Origin: Paramacrobiotus metropolitanus
Lineage: Eukaryota; Tardigrada; Eutardigrada; Parachela; Macrobiotidae
Length of the DNA stretch: 64,000 nucleotides
Direction: 5' to 3'
Assembly (NCBI RefSeq): GCF_019649055.1
Contig: NW_026570300.1
Coordinates: 310,001-374,000 of the forward strand
Part shown: piece by piece, positions 30,728 to 43,029 of the stretch
Layout of the letters: each line of letters opens with the position of its first letter
Numbering within the stretch: the stretch's first letter is position 1
The notes under the pieces: generated by a model
Database searches by the model: none
Told to the model about the DNA's origin: nothing
Seen by the model: the letters and a program-made list of their open reading frames with translations, nothing else
Translations under genes and position numbers: made by a program

Positions 30728-33661
30728 ATGGTTTTCAAGTGCGACCTGTGTCCTAAAGTGTGCAAATCAGCCCACGGTCTAACTGCGCATCGCGACTCAG
30801 CAGTATGCAAGAAGGCTCAACGCAAAGCTCTCCGTCTCGGACCATCAGTAGCCTCTCAGCCTGCAGCTGGCTCCTCTCACTCTACTCCCAAAGCTCCAGT
30901 GCCTTTTCCTGCCACCACAGCCAACAATTCGGCGGGAGCAGCACCCACTCCGCCTCCTACGCAAAGAACGTTTCAACCTTCGAAAGAGCGGGTTCTACGC
31001 CGCATCCCGCACGGAGCGCGACCCGCTGCCAGAATCTCTCTGCAAAAGGCGCTGCAGCAAATTGCGACTAAGAACGATAGCAAATCCTGGCTGAAACTGT
31101 TTGCCTTTGCGCCGTCAGCGCTTCGTCTACCTGCCAAGACAAAGTCCGAACGTACGAGCTCCTTGGCTACTGCGGTCAAAAAAAATCTGGATTTATACGA
31201 CCGCGACGTAGAGGTCCCTCGGTCACAGCCTCCTCGAACCAAGAAAAAATGGAGCTCCGACGAAGACGTGGCCCGTCGCGTTGGTCAGAAAATCGACGAC
31301 GGTTCCGTCTCCGGGACTATGCGTGTCGTGATGTCCACGGATTCAATCGCGGTTATCACCCCGGAAACTCTGAAAGAGCTCAGGGCTAAACACCCTGAAA
31401 GCGGCCTTCCGTGCGTTACTCCTCCTGCAGCTGACTCGCCACCAGCGCCACCTGTAAGCGCCGCGGATGTATTCGCTGCCATCCACAGCTTTCCTCGGGG
31501 ATCTGCCGGTGGACCGGACGGTTTGCGCCCGCAGCATCTCCTAGACATTGTAGGGTCGAAAATGGACGCTCACAGCGGTCAATTCTGCGAAACTGTGGCA
31601 TCCGTCCTCAACATTGTTCTCACCGGTGAAGTTCCTGCCGATATTCGTCCTGCATTTTTCGGCGGAAAGCTGCTGGCTCTGCGGAAGAAGGATGGCGGCC
31701 TGCGCCCTATAGCGGTTGGCATGACGTTGCGCCGTCTGTTGGCAAAGATCGTTTGCACTAGCGTAGCCGAGCGGGCGACCGCCATACTTTCGCCAAAGCA
31801 ACTTGGCTTCAACGTGCGTGGTGGAGCTGAAGCCATAGTCCACGGTACCAGACTCTTTCTCAACGCATCACCAGACACAACTAAAGCGCTCGTGAAGGTA
31901 GATTTTCGGAACGCGTTCAATACAGTGTCTAGAGAAGTGGTACTCAACGCTGTGAAATCTCATTTCCCGGAATACTACGCCTTTTTCCACTCAGCTTATG
32001 GATACCACTCATCACTGTTTGTCGACGATCACATTCTTTCTTCTGAAACTGGAGTGCAGCAGGGTGATCCGCTGGGACCGTTACTGTTTTGCCTTGCTTT
32101 GCACGCGATTATTGCCACACTGGACTCCGAGTTCAACTCCTGGTACTTCGATGATGGGACTCTGGGCGGCCTTCCCGGAAACGTGTTGGAAAATTTCGCA
32201 CGAATAGTCGAACGCGCGCGGGCTGTTGGTTTGGAAATAAACATTGCCAAGTGCGAGTTGTACGTTACAGGCGGGACCGAATGTTTACAACGGGAGGCTG
32301 TTAATGATTTCCTCGCACGACATCCGGGTATTCGTATTATGTCAACTTCTAGTCTGACACTGCTCGGAGCTCCTGTTTTAGACGAAGCGATCGCTCCGAT
32401 GTTTGCAGAGAAAGCGGCGGCTTTAACTGTTGTATCCGAGCGGATGCAGCTACTTCCTCGTCACCATGCCCTATACTTATTGAGACATTGCCTTGGTGCG
32501 CCTAAGATCATTTACATGTTAAGGTGCTGCAATGCCTGGAAGTATCCGCATCAACTGTACAAGATCGATGAAGTTTTACGTTCTTGCTTCCAATTGCTGT
32601 GCAATGCCCGAACCAATCACGATGATTACCCGAGCTGGCGGCGAGCAAGCTTACCGGTTAGCAGAGGTGGTATTGGTATACGTCGATCGGAAGAATTAGC
32701 GCTCCCGGCTTATCTGGCCTCGATTCATTCCGTAACCGGCTTAGTATCCTTGCTGCTTCCCGAACGATCGGCGGTGGATGTCACTGAAGCTCAGGAGATG
32801 TGGAAGGCGAAAGCTCGCCAAGCTGAATTGCCCGAACTTGGCTTTCGCAAATTGCAGAAAACTTGGGATCTACCTTTGTGTAACACGTCTCTGTCCAGTC
32901 TACTTGAGTTGTTTCACGACGACGAGATCAACAAAGCCCGCCTTCTTGCCCAGTCAACGCCGGAAGCCGGTGTCTGGCTCAACGCGCTGCCCTCCGCTCA
33001 TATTGGCAACCTACTTGACGATGATACGCTCAAAATCTCTGTCGGACTGAGACTTGGTGCTGTGATCTGTGATCCGCATGAATGTATGAAGTGCCACAAA
33101 CCAGTTGATGGACAAGCGCATCACGGCCTATCGTGCCTTTTTTCGGCTGGCAGGCATCCGCGCCATGGTGCTCTCAACAGTATTGTATGCCGCGCCTTCG
33201 TCTCGGCTGGCATCCCAGCTAAACTTGAACCACGCGGCACCTCTCACACGAGTGAACGACGTCCGGATGGTTGTACAACCTTCGCGTGGAAAAGGGGAAT
33301 GTGCCTGGTGTGGGATGTCACATGCGTCGATACTGTCGCTGCTTCCCATGTCAAGTCCACTTCGACAAATGCGGGAGCGGCCGCTATTCTGGCGGAAGAA
33401 AAGAAGTCAAGAACGTACTTGTATTTGAACGGCAGATACATTTTCGCCCCGATAGCTTTCGAAACAATGGGGTCGTGGGGACCATCGGCTATCGCCCTTA
33501 TCAAGGAGCTAGGAAAGCGCCTGCGGGACCACACAGGAGAAAAACGCTCGCATGAATTCCTCCGACAGCGACTTTCTCTGGAGATACAACGGGGCAATGC
33601 GGCGTCAGTCATGGGTACAATGGGGGAAGCGGAAAAGTTAAATGAACTCTGGATGTTATAA
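30728..33661 (+). mobile_element. Intact R2-type non-LTR retrotransposon ORF, 977 aa
   Basis: A single uninterrupted ORF encoding a reverse transcriptase with a restriction-like endonuclease. Near the N-terminus a Cys/His finger (CDLCPKVCKSAHGLTAHRD, then Cys) would bind nucleic acid. RT motifs are present: KVDFRNAFN (A), GVQQGDPLGPLLF (B), WYFDD at residues 472-476 (C) and INIAKCELYVTG (D). The C-terminal part has a Cys/His cluster (CMKCHKPVDGQAHHGLSC), then RRPDG near residue 844 and WDVT near 861, which fits the PD...D endonuclease of R2-like elements. Such elements use target-primed reverse transcription. No second ORF is seen. AATAAA follows near 33730. No target duplication or poly(A) tract was recognised, so the full element ends are unknown. 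It is flanked by ordinary genes, not ribosomal DNA. Confidence 0.85.
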
Positions 33662-34010
33662 AGTGTAGCTTTTTCGCTTGCTCTCAATGTTTGTTTTTAC
33701 TGGTTCTTTTTGTGTTTCGGGTTTCATCAATAAAGACTGACGTTAAATCATAATGCATGATGGCTTATTGTTGCGAATGCAGTATTTACAGCCTGATCAA
33801 GGATACGTGTACGTACTCGAGGTGTTCAGAAAATGGAAACCGATAAGCATACTCTACAATTATTATGTTAACAAAATACAATTTTGTACTTGTCAATAGC
33901 TCAGTGTGTTACGCAGCAGTTTTATTTCTTTTAAAAACATTATATACAAAATGTACAAAAACGCGAAACTAAAAAATAGCATTGCGAGGGAAACGCATTA
34001 AAACAGCATG
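33662..34010. other. Retrotransposon 3' flank and TMEM151 3' flank
   Basis: Contains AATAAA near 33730 for the retrotransposon and AT-rich sequence up to the TMEM151 stop. No gene. Confidence 0.45.
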
Positions 34011-35933
34011 TTACAAACCAAGCTTCTTAACATACGTGTAATGTATCGGTGTAAAGTGTGCGTACTGCATCTTTGTCAGGAAATTAAACGGCAGCTCTAG
34101 TAAAAACACCACCGCCACAATGTACCACTGCCAGGTGAGAAAAAACGGCCGGCCGGGTGTCGAACAGTACAGGATTTCGCGCTGAAATCCCGGGATCTCT
34201 AGCGATTCATGTAGCTGATAATGTTTGCCTCGCCAACGGTTATCCTGGATAAACGCATAACGTTGCCGGTTGAACGTGGCTTCGGTGTCGTTGTCCGACA
34301 GGATGAACTGCTTGTGAAACGCGATGCGCCCCCGCGGCACTGTGCTCAGCGCGGCCAACGGCGCCGCCTCGGAGATGTCACTCCAGGAATCAAATTCCAT
34401 GACCTTTCGACCGGTCCACGTTGTTACCTTTTCTTTGTGCGTGTCGTCAGCGGCGCTGCTTTGGACCAATCCACGCGAGCTGCTCCTCGTTTCGTAATGA
34501 TAGCATTCCATGTCCCACACGATGAAGGGACGACCTTTACCGTCAAAAGAAACCGGCATTTTAATTTTTCAATTATCATCGGATTTTACAGTGTGCTTGC
34601 TTTGTATTTAATTAATGAGTTTATAAAAATCGTCAGGTAAACGACAACGTTTGCTTTTGTAAAAGTAGGTTATAAAAATCACATGATTAACGATTTTCCA
34701 CACTTCAAATTGTTAAGCCTGAAGATTCCGGTATCACGTTGTTTGGGTAATAAAATTAGCCATAAAATGCGATGATTCATGTTCGACTCGTCTTTATATG
34801 CGAGACACTCAATATTTTTATATCCTCGTTATAAGCCATAAAATCCAGTGAACTTCCTCTATAAACACGATGCATGCCGTCGCACAACCTGTTCTGCATA
34901 CTATTATTGCCCAAAGATAATACGGCGTTGTAAATACGAAGCTGCTATATGTTTTTCAATTATTTTGACTTCCTACTCAAAATAAGCAAATCAGTGCTGA
35001 GCTTAACTACAAATAATTGATATACTTCGTTTAAATCGATGGCTTGTTTGAGAGGGAAAAATAATAATATTATAAACATTAGTATTGCAACTAATGTGGT
35101 AACCACATACAAGTCTACAGCTGACTAATTACATGTAAGACGATAATGCAACGAAGGCAATTTCTTCCACCTATTCTACGATACTGCAGCTCAATAGAAA
35201 ATGATCAGTAAAAGCTAAAAAAGAAGCCTTGCAACAAGTATAACTAATGGCGGAATAAGCGAAAAACATTTACAGTCGGGTAACTATTGTATAGTAATTT
35301 AGTTCACAGAAGGAAACGTAGCATTGCAAATATGTTACTGTATCCGTTCTTAAAATAGTGCAATAATTATAATTTTCATGATTCTATCTGTACAATACAT
35401 ACGTAAATTTATGCTTGTATTACCTAATTAATACCTAATTACCGACTGAACTTACCGGCTCTCACGGTGCCGGTGTGTTGCGTGATATCCGAGATAAACA
35501 CCAAACGATACAAAAATTTGGCGAAGGGATTATAGCACAACGCCTGGCATATGTAAATAACATACGAAACTCCGCCCAGCACCGCACCCAGCACAATTCC
35601 CCAGGGTGCCGTGCCGCTAAAGACGGATGCCGACAGAATCAATAAAACAATTCCACCAATGACACATAGGAGGACCAGTGCCCTCCAAACCGTGCGACAC
35701 CGGCAGAAAATCCGCCGCAATGGTCGTCCCAAATCCTGCCATTCTTTCATGACCTTTTCCTCCACAATCTCATCGGAGGAAAAGGAAATCCGGCAATTAA
35801 CGACGTTATCGTACGACGGCGGCGGCAACTCAACGACATCTTCGTATAAAGGAGGCGGGGTCACGTATAATTCCCCGGGAAGGCTGGATTCCGATACCGT
35901 AAAGGATATTGTCGGTAACGTTTGGGACTCCAT
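34011..35933 (-). CDS. TMEM151-family membrane protein, 2 exons
   Basis: Exons 35933-35456 and 34534-34011 join in phase 1 to give 333 residues. The first ATG of the frame is at 35933. The family shows in the C-terminal half: WDMECYHYETR, a cytosolic domain with RIAFHKQFILSDNDTEATF, the WYIVAVVFLL helix near residues 296-313, and FTPIHYTYVKKLGL at the end, which parallels the YAHYHVEKLFG end of vertebrate TMEM151A/B. Two helices near residues 85-107 and 113-135 form the N-terminal hairpin. The N-terminal tail carries two PPxY motifs (PPLY at 27-30 and PPSY at 38-41), typical ligands of WW domains such as those of Nedd4-type ubiquitin ligases. The molecular role of the family is unknown. It is shorter than the vertebrate proteins. 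The donor is GTAAGT; the exon 2 acceptor is AAAG. Confidence 0.8.
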
Positions 35934-36779
35934 CAAAACAACATATATTCAACCGCGGAAAAACCGTTGAGCTTAACACCGGCACAAATATGTCATGTAT
36001 GTGTCATGTCGGTTTTGTTGCCGGTAAATATATCGATAATAGAACGGTGCGTGTGATTAATGGAGAAAGGTATTGTTTTTATGTGCAGTCATAAACAGAA
36101 TTTCGTCTCTGGTGAATGAATACGCGATGTACCGGTGACTATGTTGAGGAAATCTGTCTGGGTGTGCGGAAAATGTGTACGCTTGTTGTTCGCCCGCCGG
36201 CGACGGATATTCCGGTTTCTGGCGGTGTGTTGTTACGCTTTGTTTCTCCAATGGTGTGCCAATGTTTTGGACACGTTTATGGCAGGTGTGAGATGTGTGG
36301 ATAAGTGCGCTCGTAGGAAGGTGATAATGAACGTATGAAAATACGAAAATACTAATGCTTAATGCAAAATGATTCCTTTGGTTGTGATTCAGCCGTTTCG
36401 GTATTTGACACCTTGTGAGTGATCTGTTGACAACTTGGCTTATGTATAAAAGGACGATGATAGAAAAATAGGAGGTCTGCCAATGGAATGGTATATTGTT
36501 TGTCGGCGATTGCTTTTTAAATTTTGTGTTGTGCGTTGTAATGGCGGTAATTGATGCTCATAATTATTCGAAGATAAATGTCATGAAAAACAATGAAATC
36601 AATCAAATATAAATCTCAAAATTCGCGCTTTGTTTTCCGCTCGGTCAAAAGTGATCCGTAAACTGCGGTAAATCTGCTGATTAATGACATTAAATCCGAT
36701 AAATAATAATTTTCATAAATATTCGATAGCATTGCTTTGTTTATGATTTTCTAAATAAGTACACCATTTTCTAAAACCA
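35934..36779. other. Intergenic, TMEM151 upstream region
   Basis: No supported gene. Overlapping short ORFs at 36.1-36.3 kb on both strands have no recognisable content. The kinesin-derived repeat begins at about 36780. Confidence 0.4.
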
Positions 36780-37339
36780 CGAACTTTTACCAACAGCAAA
36801 ATTTCGAACAAAATTTTAGCACTCGAGATCGCTAAAAAATGTACACGGCAAAAACAGCAGAATTGCAAAAGCAAAATTAATTATTGTTCACAAACGATTT
36901 GAAGAGATCACCTTGAGAAAGGCAGATTAAAAAACAGTCGGGGCGGCAAACGTAGAGGCAATCGTACTTATACAAAGTAGCGTAATTTATTTGATCCGTC
37001 CACGCGAAGTGGGAAAGGGTCAAATCCCGCGAATCCCTGAAAGAAAAAAAATTGACATTCTACCATGGAATTTATCGCTAGCGCAAAAAACGAGACGGGC
37101 AGTAAAAATAAACGCTGCTAACATCTGCTTACACATCTGCTACCACGACATCCTCGCCGTCCATTTCCCGCATGCCTTCGCTGAACTGGGGACTTTCACT
37201 TGTATCCAGCTTCACATTCAGTAAATTATCCGGCTAACAACAAAATATATACGTTATAGCTACTTAGCTTACTGTGAAAAATTAAAAAAGCAATTCGTGT
37301 AATACTGTACAATTATATATTACTAGAAAAATGCACGTT

Positions 37340-38115
37340 AGCGTGCATTCGCAGACCGGAGCGTGACTTAAGGGAAATGACCAGGGAAATGGTACCAAAT
37401 TGGTGTACATACACGAAAAACTTCCGCTTTCGCGCACTCGAGCTCCAAACACCTTGTTGCCTTGTTTTCATGGCATTGTAGGACCGAGTAGTTTGTATAC
37501 ACGGGCGTGAAAACCGTTTGTGCTCAGAATATCCGGATGGGAATCGTGGTTAGCAGGTAAAACAAAATTCCAAATGTTAAAACAAACCGAGGTGTACCAA
37601 AAGCCTCGTTATCAACTGATCTTCTATACATTTTTCAAAAAAAGCACCCCAACGTGTAAATTTTTTATACAACGTGCTAGGTTAGTATCGTTTTTAAAAT
37701 TAAAAGAAACATTTCTAGAATTTTTAAAATTCATTTTATTACATTGCAAACATCGCGAATTAAAACCTGGTTCGGTGAAAAAACGGTCTTTCTGCCACTG
37801 TGCATTTTCATACAAAATTTGAAAATATCGGTCCATACTGAGGCTTTTGGTATACCTAAACACTTTCAAACATTTTGGAATTTCGCTAACCGGATGTTGC
37901 GCAACTTGCGCGCAAAAATGATTTTCACGCCAGTTTGTTTTTACAGGATACAAATCACTGCTTAGTCTACCCTGTGAAATAAGTCAATGAAAATGTGTTT
38001 TTGAGTGCGCGAAAGTAAAAATTGTCGTGCCTGTACACGTATTTTGTGCCAGTGTACCGGGTCACTTCCCTAAAACGAAATTACGCGCGGTGCAAGTGCG
38101 GTGCAAGTACGCGGT
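37340..38115. mobile_element. Imperfect foldback element inside kinesin copy 1
   Basis: The sequence near 37570-37610 (CCAAATGTTAAAACAAACCG and onward) returns inverted near 37840-37880, and the outer parts also pair imperfectly: GCTTTCGCGCACTC at 37425 with GAGTGCGCGAAAG at 38005, and the GGGAAATGACC region at 37375 with GGTCACTTCCC at 38060. The whole is an old inverted-repeat element. The exact ends are unclear. Confidence 0.55.
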
Positions 38116-38566
38116 CTAAGGCTACTGTGTATGCCATAAACTAACCGAAAACCCATGCCGGTCCTTGGTCGCATCATCATGACCTGCTATTTCAGCGATG
38201 GTAACGTACAAGGGATGGGAGGAAGTTTTTCAGGGAGAAATTTTTGCCGGGAGCCATTGCTGCTGATTACACTCATAATGTGTATTATGCAGATGCGTGG
38301 AATATATATGTATGTGTACATGTAGTGAACAATGCGTCACGGTGGTGAGCTACTTATATGGTATAGTGGTATAGGCTCACAGCAACAGGCACCACCATTG
38401 TCATTTGGTTAAATACCCTGCCGACATAGCGTTATTCCGAGGGTTGCTAGCTGTAGATTTTGTAGCCGCTACGTCATGGGCAATGGCAGCCAACTACGAC
38501 GTCATAAATGCTGGCTGCGATTACGTCGTACCGGTCAGCTGCATGATGTCGTAGTCTCGCTTCCGT

Positions 38567-38637
38567 ATCCAACTTTCGTAACGCACTTCCGTAACACACT
38601 TCCGTAACAAACTTCCGTAACGAATTTTCGTAACGGA
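38567..38637. repeat. Short tandem repeat, CTTCCGTAACA-type units
   Basis: About five diverged units of roughly 15 bases (CACTTCCGTAACA and variants). It lies between the kinesin fragments and the foldback element. Confidence 0.7.
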
Positions 38638-39399
38638 CAGAAATCAATCAATGCATTAGTCTTGAATATAGAGGACCTTCGCTACGCTCCGGTCGATCGT
38701 TATCTTTTTAATATTGTTTCTAAACGTTTCTTTATCGTATTTACCAATAAGAATCCATAAATCTCTCGCACTTTCTCTTGCCGGTATGGAAAAACATAAA
38801 CTTACTGTATAAGGGTGGTCGTGTCACTCGTGTGATATCGGACACTTCTCGTTGGTCCAATGAAAGGCGTAACCATCGTCCACCTATTCAACGATTTGAG
38901 TTTGTCCCCTTTTTTTCACAGAATTTGTAAGATATCTTGATCTTAACCTGCGCGATTAGAAAAAGTATTTAAAATCAGTCCCACATTAATGCTTCTTTTT
39001 AGCGCAAAACTTCCAGCTGATCGCCGGTATTTTCGTTAAAATGCTGTGCAATATCCTCCTCGGCTTGCAGATCCGTTTGTGAAACGGCTACGTGTTGCTG
39101 CAGCTGTTGGGAGAAAAATAAAATTCTTAATATTGCTACACCGAAAAAAAAACCGATATATACCAAAGTGTTTTATACAAAGGGTAATTTTTTCGCAAGA
39201 AGAAAATAAAAAATAATTCCGTACTTTATTGATTCGCAGTTGAATACTTTCGATACCAGACTGGACAATGTTTAGTGTTTACGGTTGCGTTCGCTTCCCG
39301 TGCGTCTTCCCCTTCTCGTTGCAGTGCCTCCAAATGGCTTCCTCTCTTTTCTTAAGATTCGAACAACGCTACTTCAGAGAAAACCCTGATAAATAAAAA

Positions 39400-41330
39400 A
39401 TACTGAGCTTCATTTACGTAATTTCCAAAAATGCACATCGTTTTCCAGAACTGAAATTTTTATAGATATTCACCAGACTTGCTGTTCATATTTGAACATG
39501 TTTCACAACCACGGATTTTTACTAACCGTAAAAACGGTACGAAATTTCTGGTATTCGAGATCGCTCACAAACGCACGGCAAAAACAGCAAAATCCCAAAA
39601 GCAAAAATTAAATATTGTTTACAAACAATTTGAACAGATCACCTTGAGAAAGGCAGATTAAAAACACCAATCGGGGCGGGAAACGTAGAAACCATCCTAT
39701 TTACACAGCGATTTATTTGATCCATCCACGCAACGTGGGAAAGGTCAAATCCAGCGAATCCCTTAAAGGAAAACCGTCCACGATTTTCCATGCCAGAGAC
39801 ACACTAGAATTTATCGCTAGCACGCATTTCTCAGGTATCGATAAAAATGACGAGACGGGCATCAATTCCGTGCAGTATAAAATTAATAACGCTGATATTA
39901 CAAAATCGAACGTCACTGAAATGCACCACCAGCCTGGCCGTTTTTGTGGGAGTACCGCGCCGATTGTAATTGTTTTCTTTTTCATAATACAGAAATTTTG
40001 AAGACGTCCGTGACACCGGTCGTTCGATCGTAAACACACTGAAAGAATGCAACACAATGCCAATTATTAAGATAAAAAATCATATTTTTGAAGGTTTTCT
40101 CATACTCCGCGTCGATAACCAATCATCTTTCAGTTCCGCGTTGTCCAATGCATCTGCTAATAAATCCGCTACCACGGCATCTTCACCGTCCAGCTCACGC
40201 GTGCCTTCGCTAAGCTGGGGACTTTCGCTTACATCCAGCTCCACATCCAGTAAATTATCCGGCTGATAAAAACATGTACGAGCCATAACGTACATTATTG
40301 GTAAAGCTGATTAAAATTTATTTATGCAGGCATTTGCGGTCAAAGACTCAAAGTACACGATGACATGCTGCCACATGTTTGTTCTGCGCCATTACACTAC
40401 GCTCCACCACCATCGCCACCCAATCACCTGACGCGCTTTATACAGTTGTTATATCATACCACAACGTATCTTCGAACTTACTATTTGATTTCTATCGTGA
40501 TTTTTATGATTGTAACAAAGCCAAATACAAACGCTATGCAATTTCTCGACTCCTCTCTGCGCGTTCACCTGGTTCTATATTTTCCCCAACATTCCAACAC
40601 TTTGAATCACATCTGATAAATGTTTTATTTATATTTTTATTCTGCCTTACTTTGGCTCTAATCACTAAAACTTTAGCAATAGCCATTAAAACACAATAAA
40701 GTACAAACGCGGGCACATTAAGCGCGGTCAAAATTTTAAAAATTGAAAAAAAAACAAAATCTGTCCTCCCTTGAATTAAAGGTAACATACTGTAGTTAAA
40801 ACCGCTGCTGCGTACTATTATAATTGTATTAACTTTTGTTAATATTTTAGTAATGGATTTGTTTACTCGGATTTACCAACAAGAATCCATAAATCTCCCG
40901 CACTTTCACTTGCCAGTATGCATGGAATGTCAGCGAATATGGATTGGCATCGATTTTGCTCTTAAGATCCTGCCGTTCCGCTTCGCGTTCACGCAGGCTT
41001 TCGCGTTCTCTTTCACGTCCATTTCGCTGGTTAATTTTTTCTCCTACTAAAACCAAACTCAAGGTCGGGTATGTAATCGTCTATTTCCGATTACGTATAA
41101 TTACAGAAAATTTAAACACAAAATGAATCACAGCACTGAAAAGGGACATTTTCTTTGCTATATGCCGGCATGTTCATCATCACCTCATCGTTTAAGCCGG
41201 CATTTTGCAGCATACTAGCGCGTTCTCAAGCGATTTTCCCTTGTTCCTGTACGTATAATTCACTGGCAGAGCCTTTATGTTCCACATATTCTACAGATAA
41301 AGCAGCCATAATTTAGCCAGTTTCGGTCAG
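39400..41330 (-). pseudogene. Decayed kinesin-2 3' fragment, copy 2
   Basis: It begins with a second copy of the gene's 3' flank (39410-39710), then the last exon (39717-39770), the penultimate exon (39940-40265, part still reading [18 protein letters not shown]), the IYGLLL exon (40865-40920) fused to the coiled-coil exon (40940-41045, [13 protein letters not shown]), and the exon at 41180-41275 (AQEQ region). The fusion deletes two exons. Confidence 0.75.
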
Positions 41331-41399
41331 ATTTTTCGAGAAAACAGATAAATTAATTACGCGGCGGAGAAATGTTACCATTTGCTCTGTTGCTTGAGC

Positions 41400-42520
41400 C
41401 AAATGCCGTATGAAATGTGGTATGCGAAGCCTTCATCTATCATTTTTATTTGCGCCGGAAATCGCTTGCCGACTAAGCACATTGGTCGTATTGAACAGCG
41501 TGATCGCTTTAAGGAGCCCATACAAATCAGTTTGGCCATGTCCACGCTATGAAAGGTCATCGCCGTCCTGGTGGACAAGGCGCGTCGCATGTGCCGTATC
41601 GCGATTTCAAATTACAAACCCGGTTGCTGCAAGGTAATGCCGTACAAATAATACAGAATGTGCGCGTGCGATTTTTTGAGAACACTGAATTATAGATACC
41701 GCGGTAACTTCTTACCGCTGATTAACTTTAGTTAAATTAGGCCTTTTGATTAGTTTTGTGGTACGATTTCTCTAGTCATCAGATTAAAACTGCCATTTTA
41801 CTGCATTATAATTTCCCCTAGAAACGTATTCTAGAAAAAAAATTTGGAAATTTTCAGCTTCATATTAAGCTCAGTTCAAGCGTTTCGCCATAATCACAGG
41901 CTGTACCGCATTAGCCATAGTTCTACGACAACACAACAATTTATACTATACGGAATGTCATGTGTTATGCCAGTACAAAACAGTAGAAAAATCATATAAT
42001 AATTTTACTCGTATCACTGTAAGAACTCTCAGTAATGCTGTAAGTGTTGAATAACAGTTACAATAATTTGTGTATTTACTTGGCAGACCCACTGGATGGC
42101 AACTCCAAAACGATGAGGTGGCTAATATTGTGCCGGCCGCGTACAATCTGGACGAAACAATCTACCACTGCGGTAAAACTATCCTTCCAACAATCAGCAA
42201 ACGATAAAGAATTTTCGCTAAACTAAGAAAATAAGGTTGGAAACAAAAAAATCTACGCAGGTACGCTCCTCCTGCGATTAAACATCAAGAACATCAAGAA
42301 CGCTCTGCATATCAATGAGGATGCGAAAGACGCGAAAATGCGTGAATATGTACCTGGATGAATTTGTAGCGTACGTCTTTTTTGTAATGAACTGCTGGAT
42401 TCTCTCACATTGACTGAAACCGGAATTGCAAGACACGCTGTCGAAGGCGTCATTATTCTTTTCAGACTGAAGGCAAAATTAGCTTCGCTTTCTCCAATTG
42501 GACCGGGCTCAGATTAAAAC
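41400..42520 (+). pseudogene. Inverted, decayed copy of kinesin-2 motor exons
   Basis: In the opposite orientation to the parent gene. It contains copies of exon 8 (41509-41632; DRFKE, then a stop after MSTL), exon 9 (near 42084-42175; GNSKT), exon 10 (42275-42385; [20 protein letters not shown]) and exon 11 (42460-42515). Frameshifts and stops show it is not functional. Transcription from the plus strand would give RNA antisense-complementary to transcripts of the neighbouring minus-strand copies and of the parent gene. Confidence 0.75.
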
Positions 42521-42699
42521 ATTTCTTTTTTTCCCGTAATGCGTTCTTGAGGATTTATACTAAAGTGGCAATTTCTTACTGGATGATATCCCACAGGCCC
42601 ACAGTTATTAAGCGGCAAAAAAATGAGCAATTTTACAATAGTTACGAAAGCACAATCGTGGGCATGGTTTTGTCGGCATAAGCCTTGTCTTACTTTATA

Positions 42700-42880
42700 G
42701 CAACCTGGTTAATTTGTAATCGCGATACGGCACATGTGAGTGATGCGACGCCTTATCTACCAGGGCGCTGATGACCTTTCTCAGTGGGGACAAAGATGAA
42801 TTGATTTGTGTGCCTCCTCGAAGCGATCGCTCGGAAATAGATGACCAATGTCCCGTGAATGGACATCCAGCTTACGGCGC
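42700..42880 (-). pseudogene. Short kinesin-2 exon 8 relic
   Basis: The minus strand matches the parent exon 8 ([13 protein letters not shown] compared with [14 protein letters not shown]), with indels. It is in the parental orientation, directly beyond the inverted copy. Confidence 0.6.
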
Positions 42881-43029
42881 AAAGAGAGGCATGCTGTACT
42901 GACATCCCGGAGGTGCTCTAACCAGGGTTTAGTACAGTACCATTCTGCGCAGTACAGTACGTTAGTATCTGTGAGACGCATGCATGATGTCGTGCAGTTG
43001 ATTCAGTCATGCTGTAGACGATCGGGAAA

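Larger units (their letters stand above)
36780..39370 (-). pseudogene. Decayed kinesin-2 3' fragment, copy 1
   Basis: Colinear with the 3' half of the kinesin-2 gene at 49.2-56.1 kb. It holds a copy of its 3' flank (36780-36975), last exon (near 36988-37045), the start of the penultimate exon (37120-37235, with a stop), the exon ending in IYGLLL (near 38750-38860), and two coiled-coil exons (38990-39115 and 39210-39360). Frames are broken and no motor domain is present. A foldback insertion interrupts it at 37.3-38.1 kb. Confidence 0.75.

Noticed and set aside
39713-40063. Minus-strand ORF of 116 codons
   Set aside because: It is a decayed copy of the last kinesin-2 exons read through the intron, not an independent gene.
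40950-41330. Possibility that kinesin copy 2 is a second functional motor gene
   Set aside because: It lacks the P-loop and switch exons, fuses non-adjacent exons and contains stops; the only motor exons nearby are inverted and broken.
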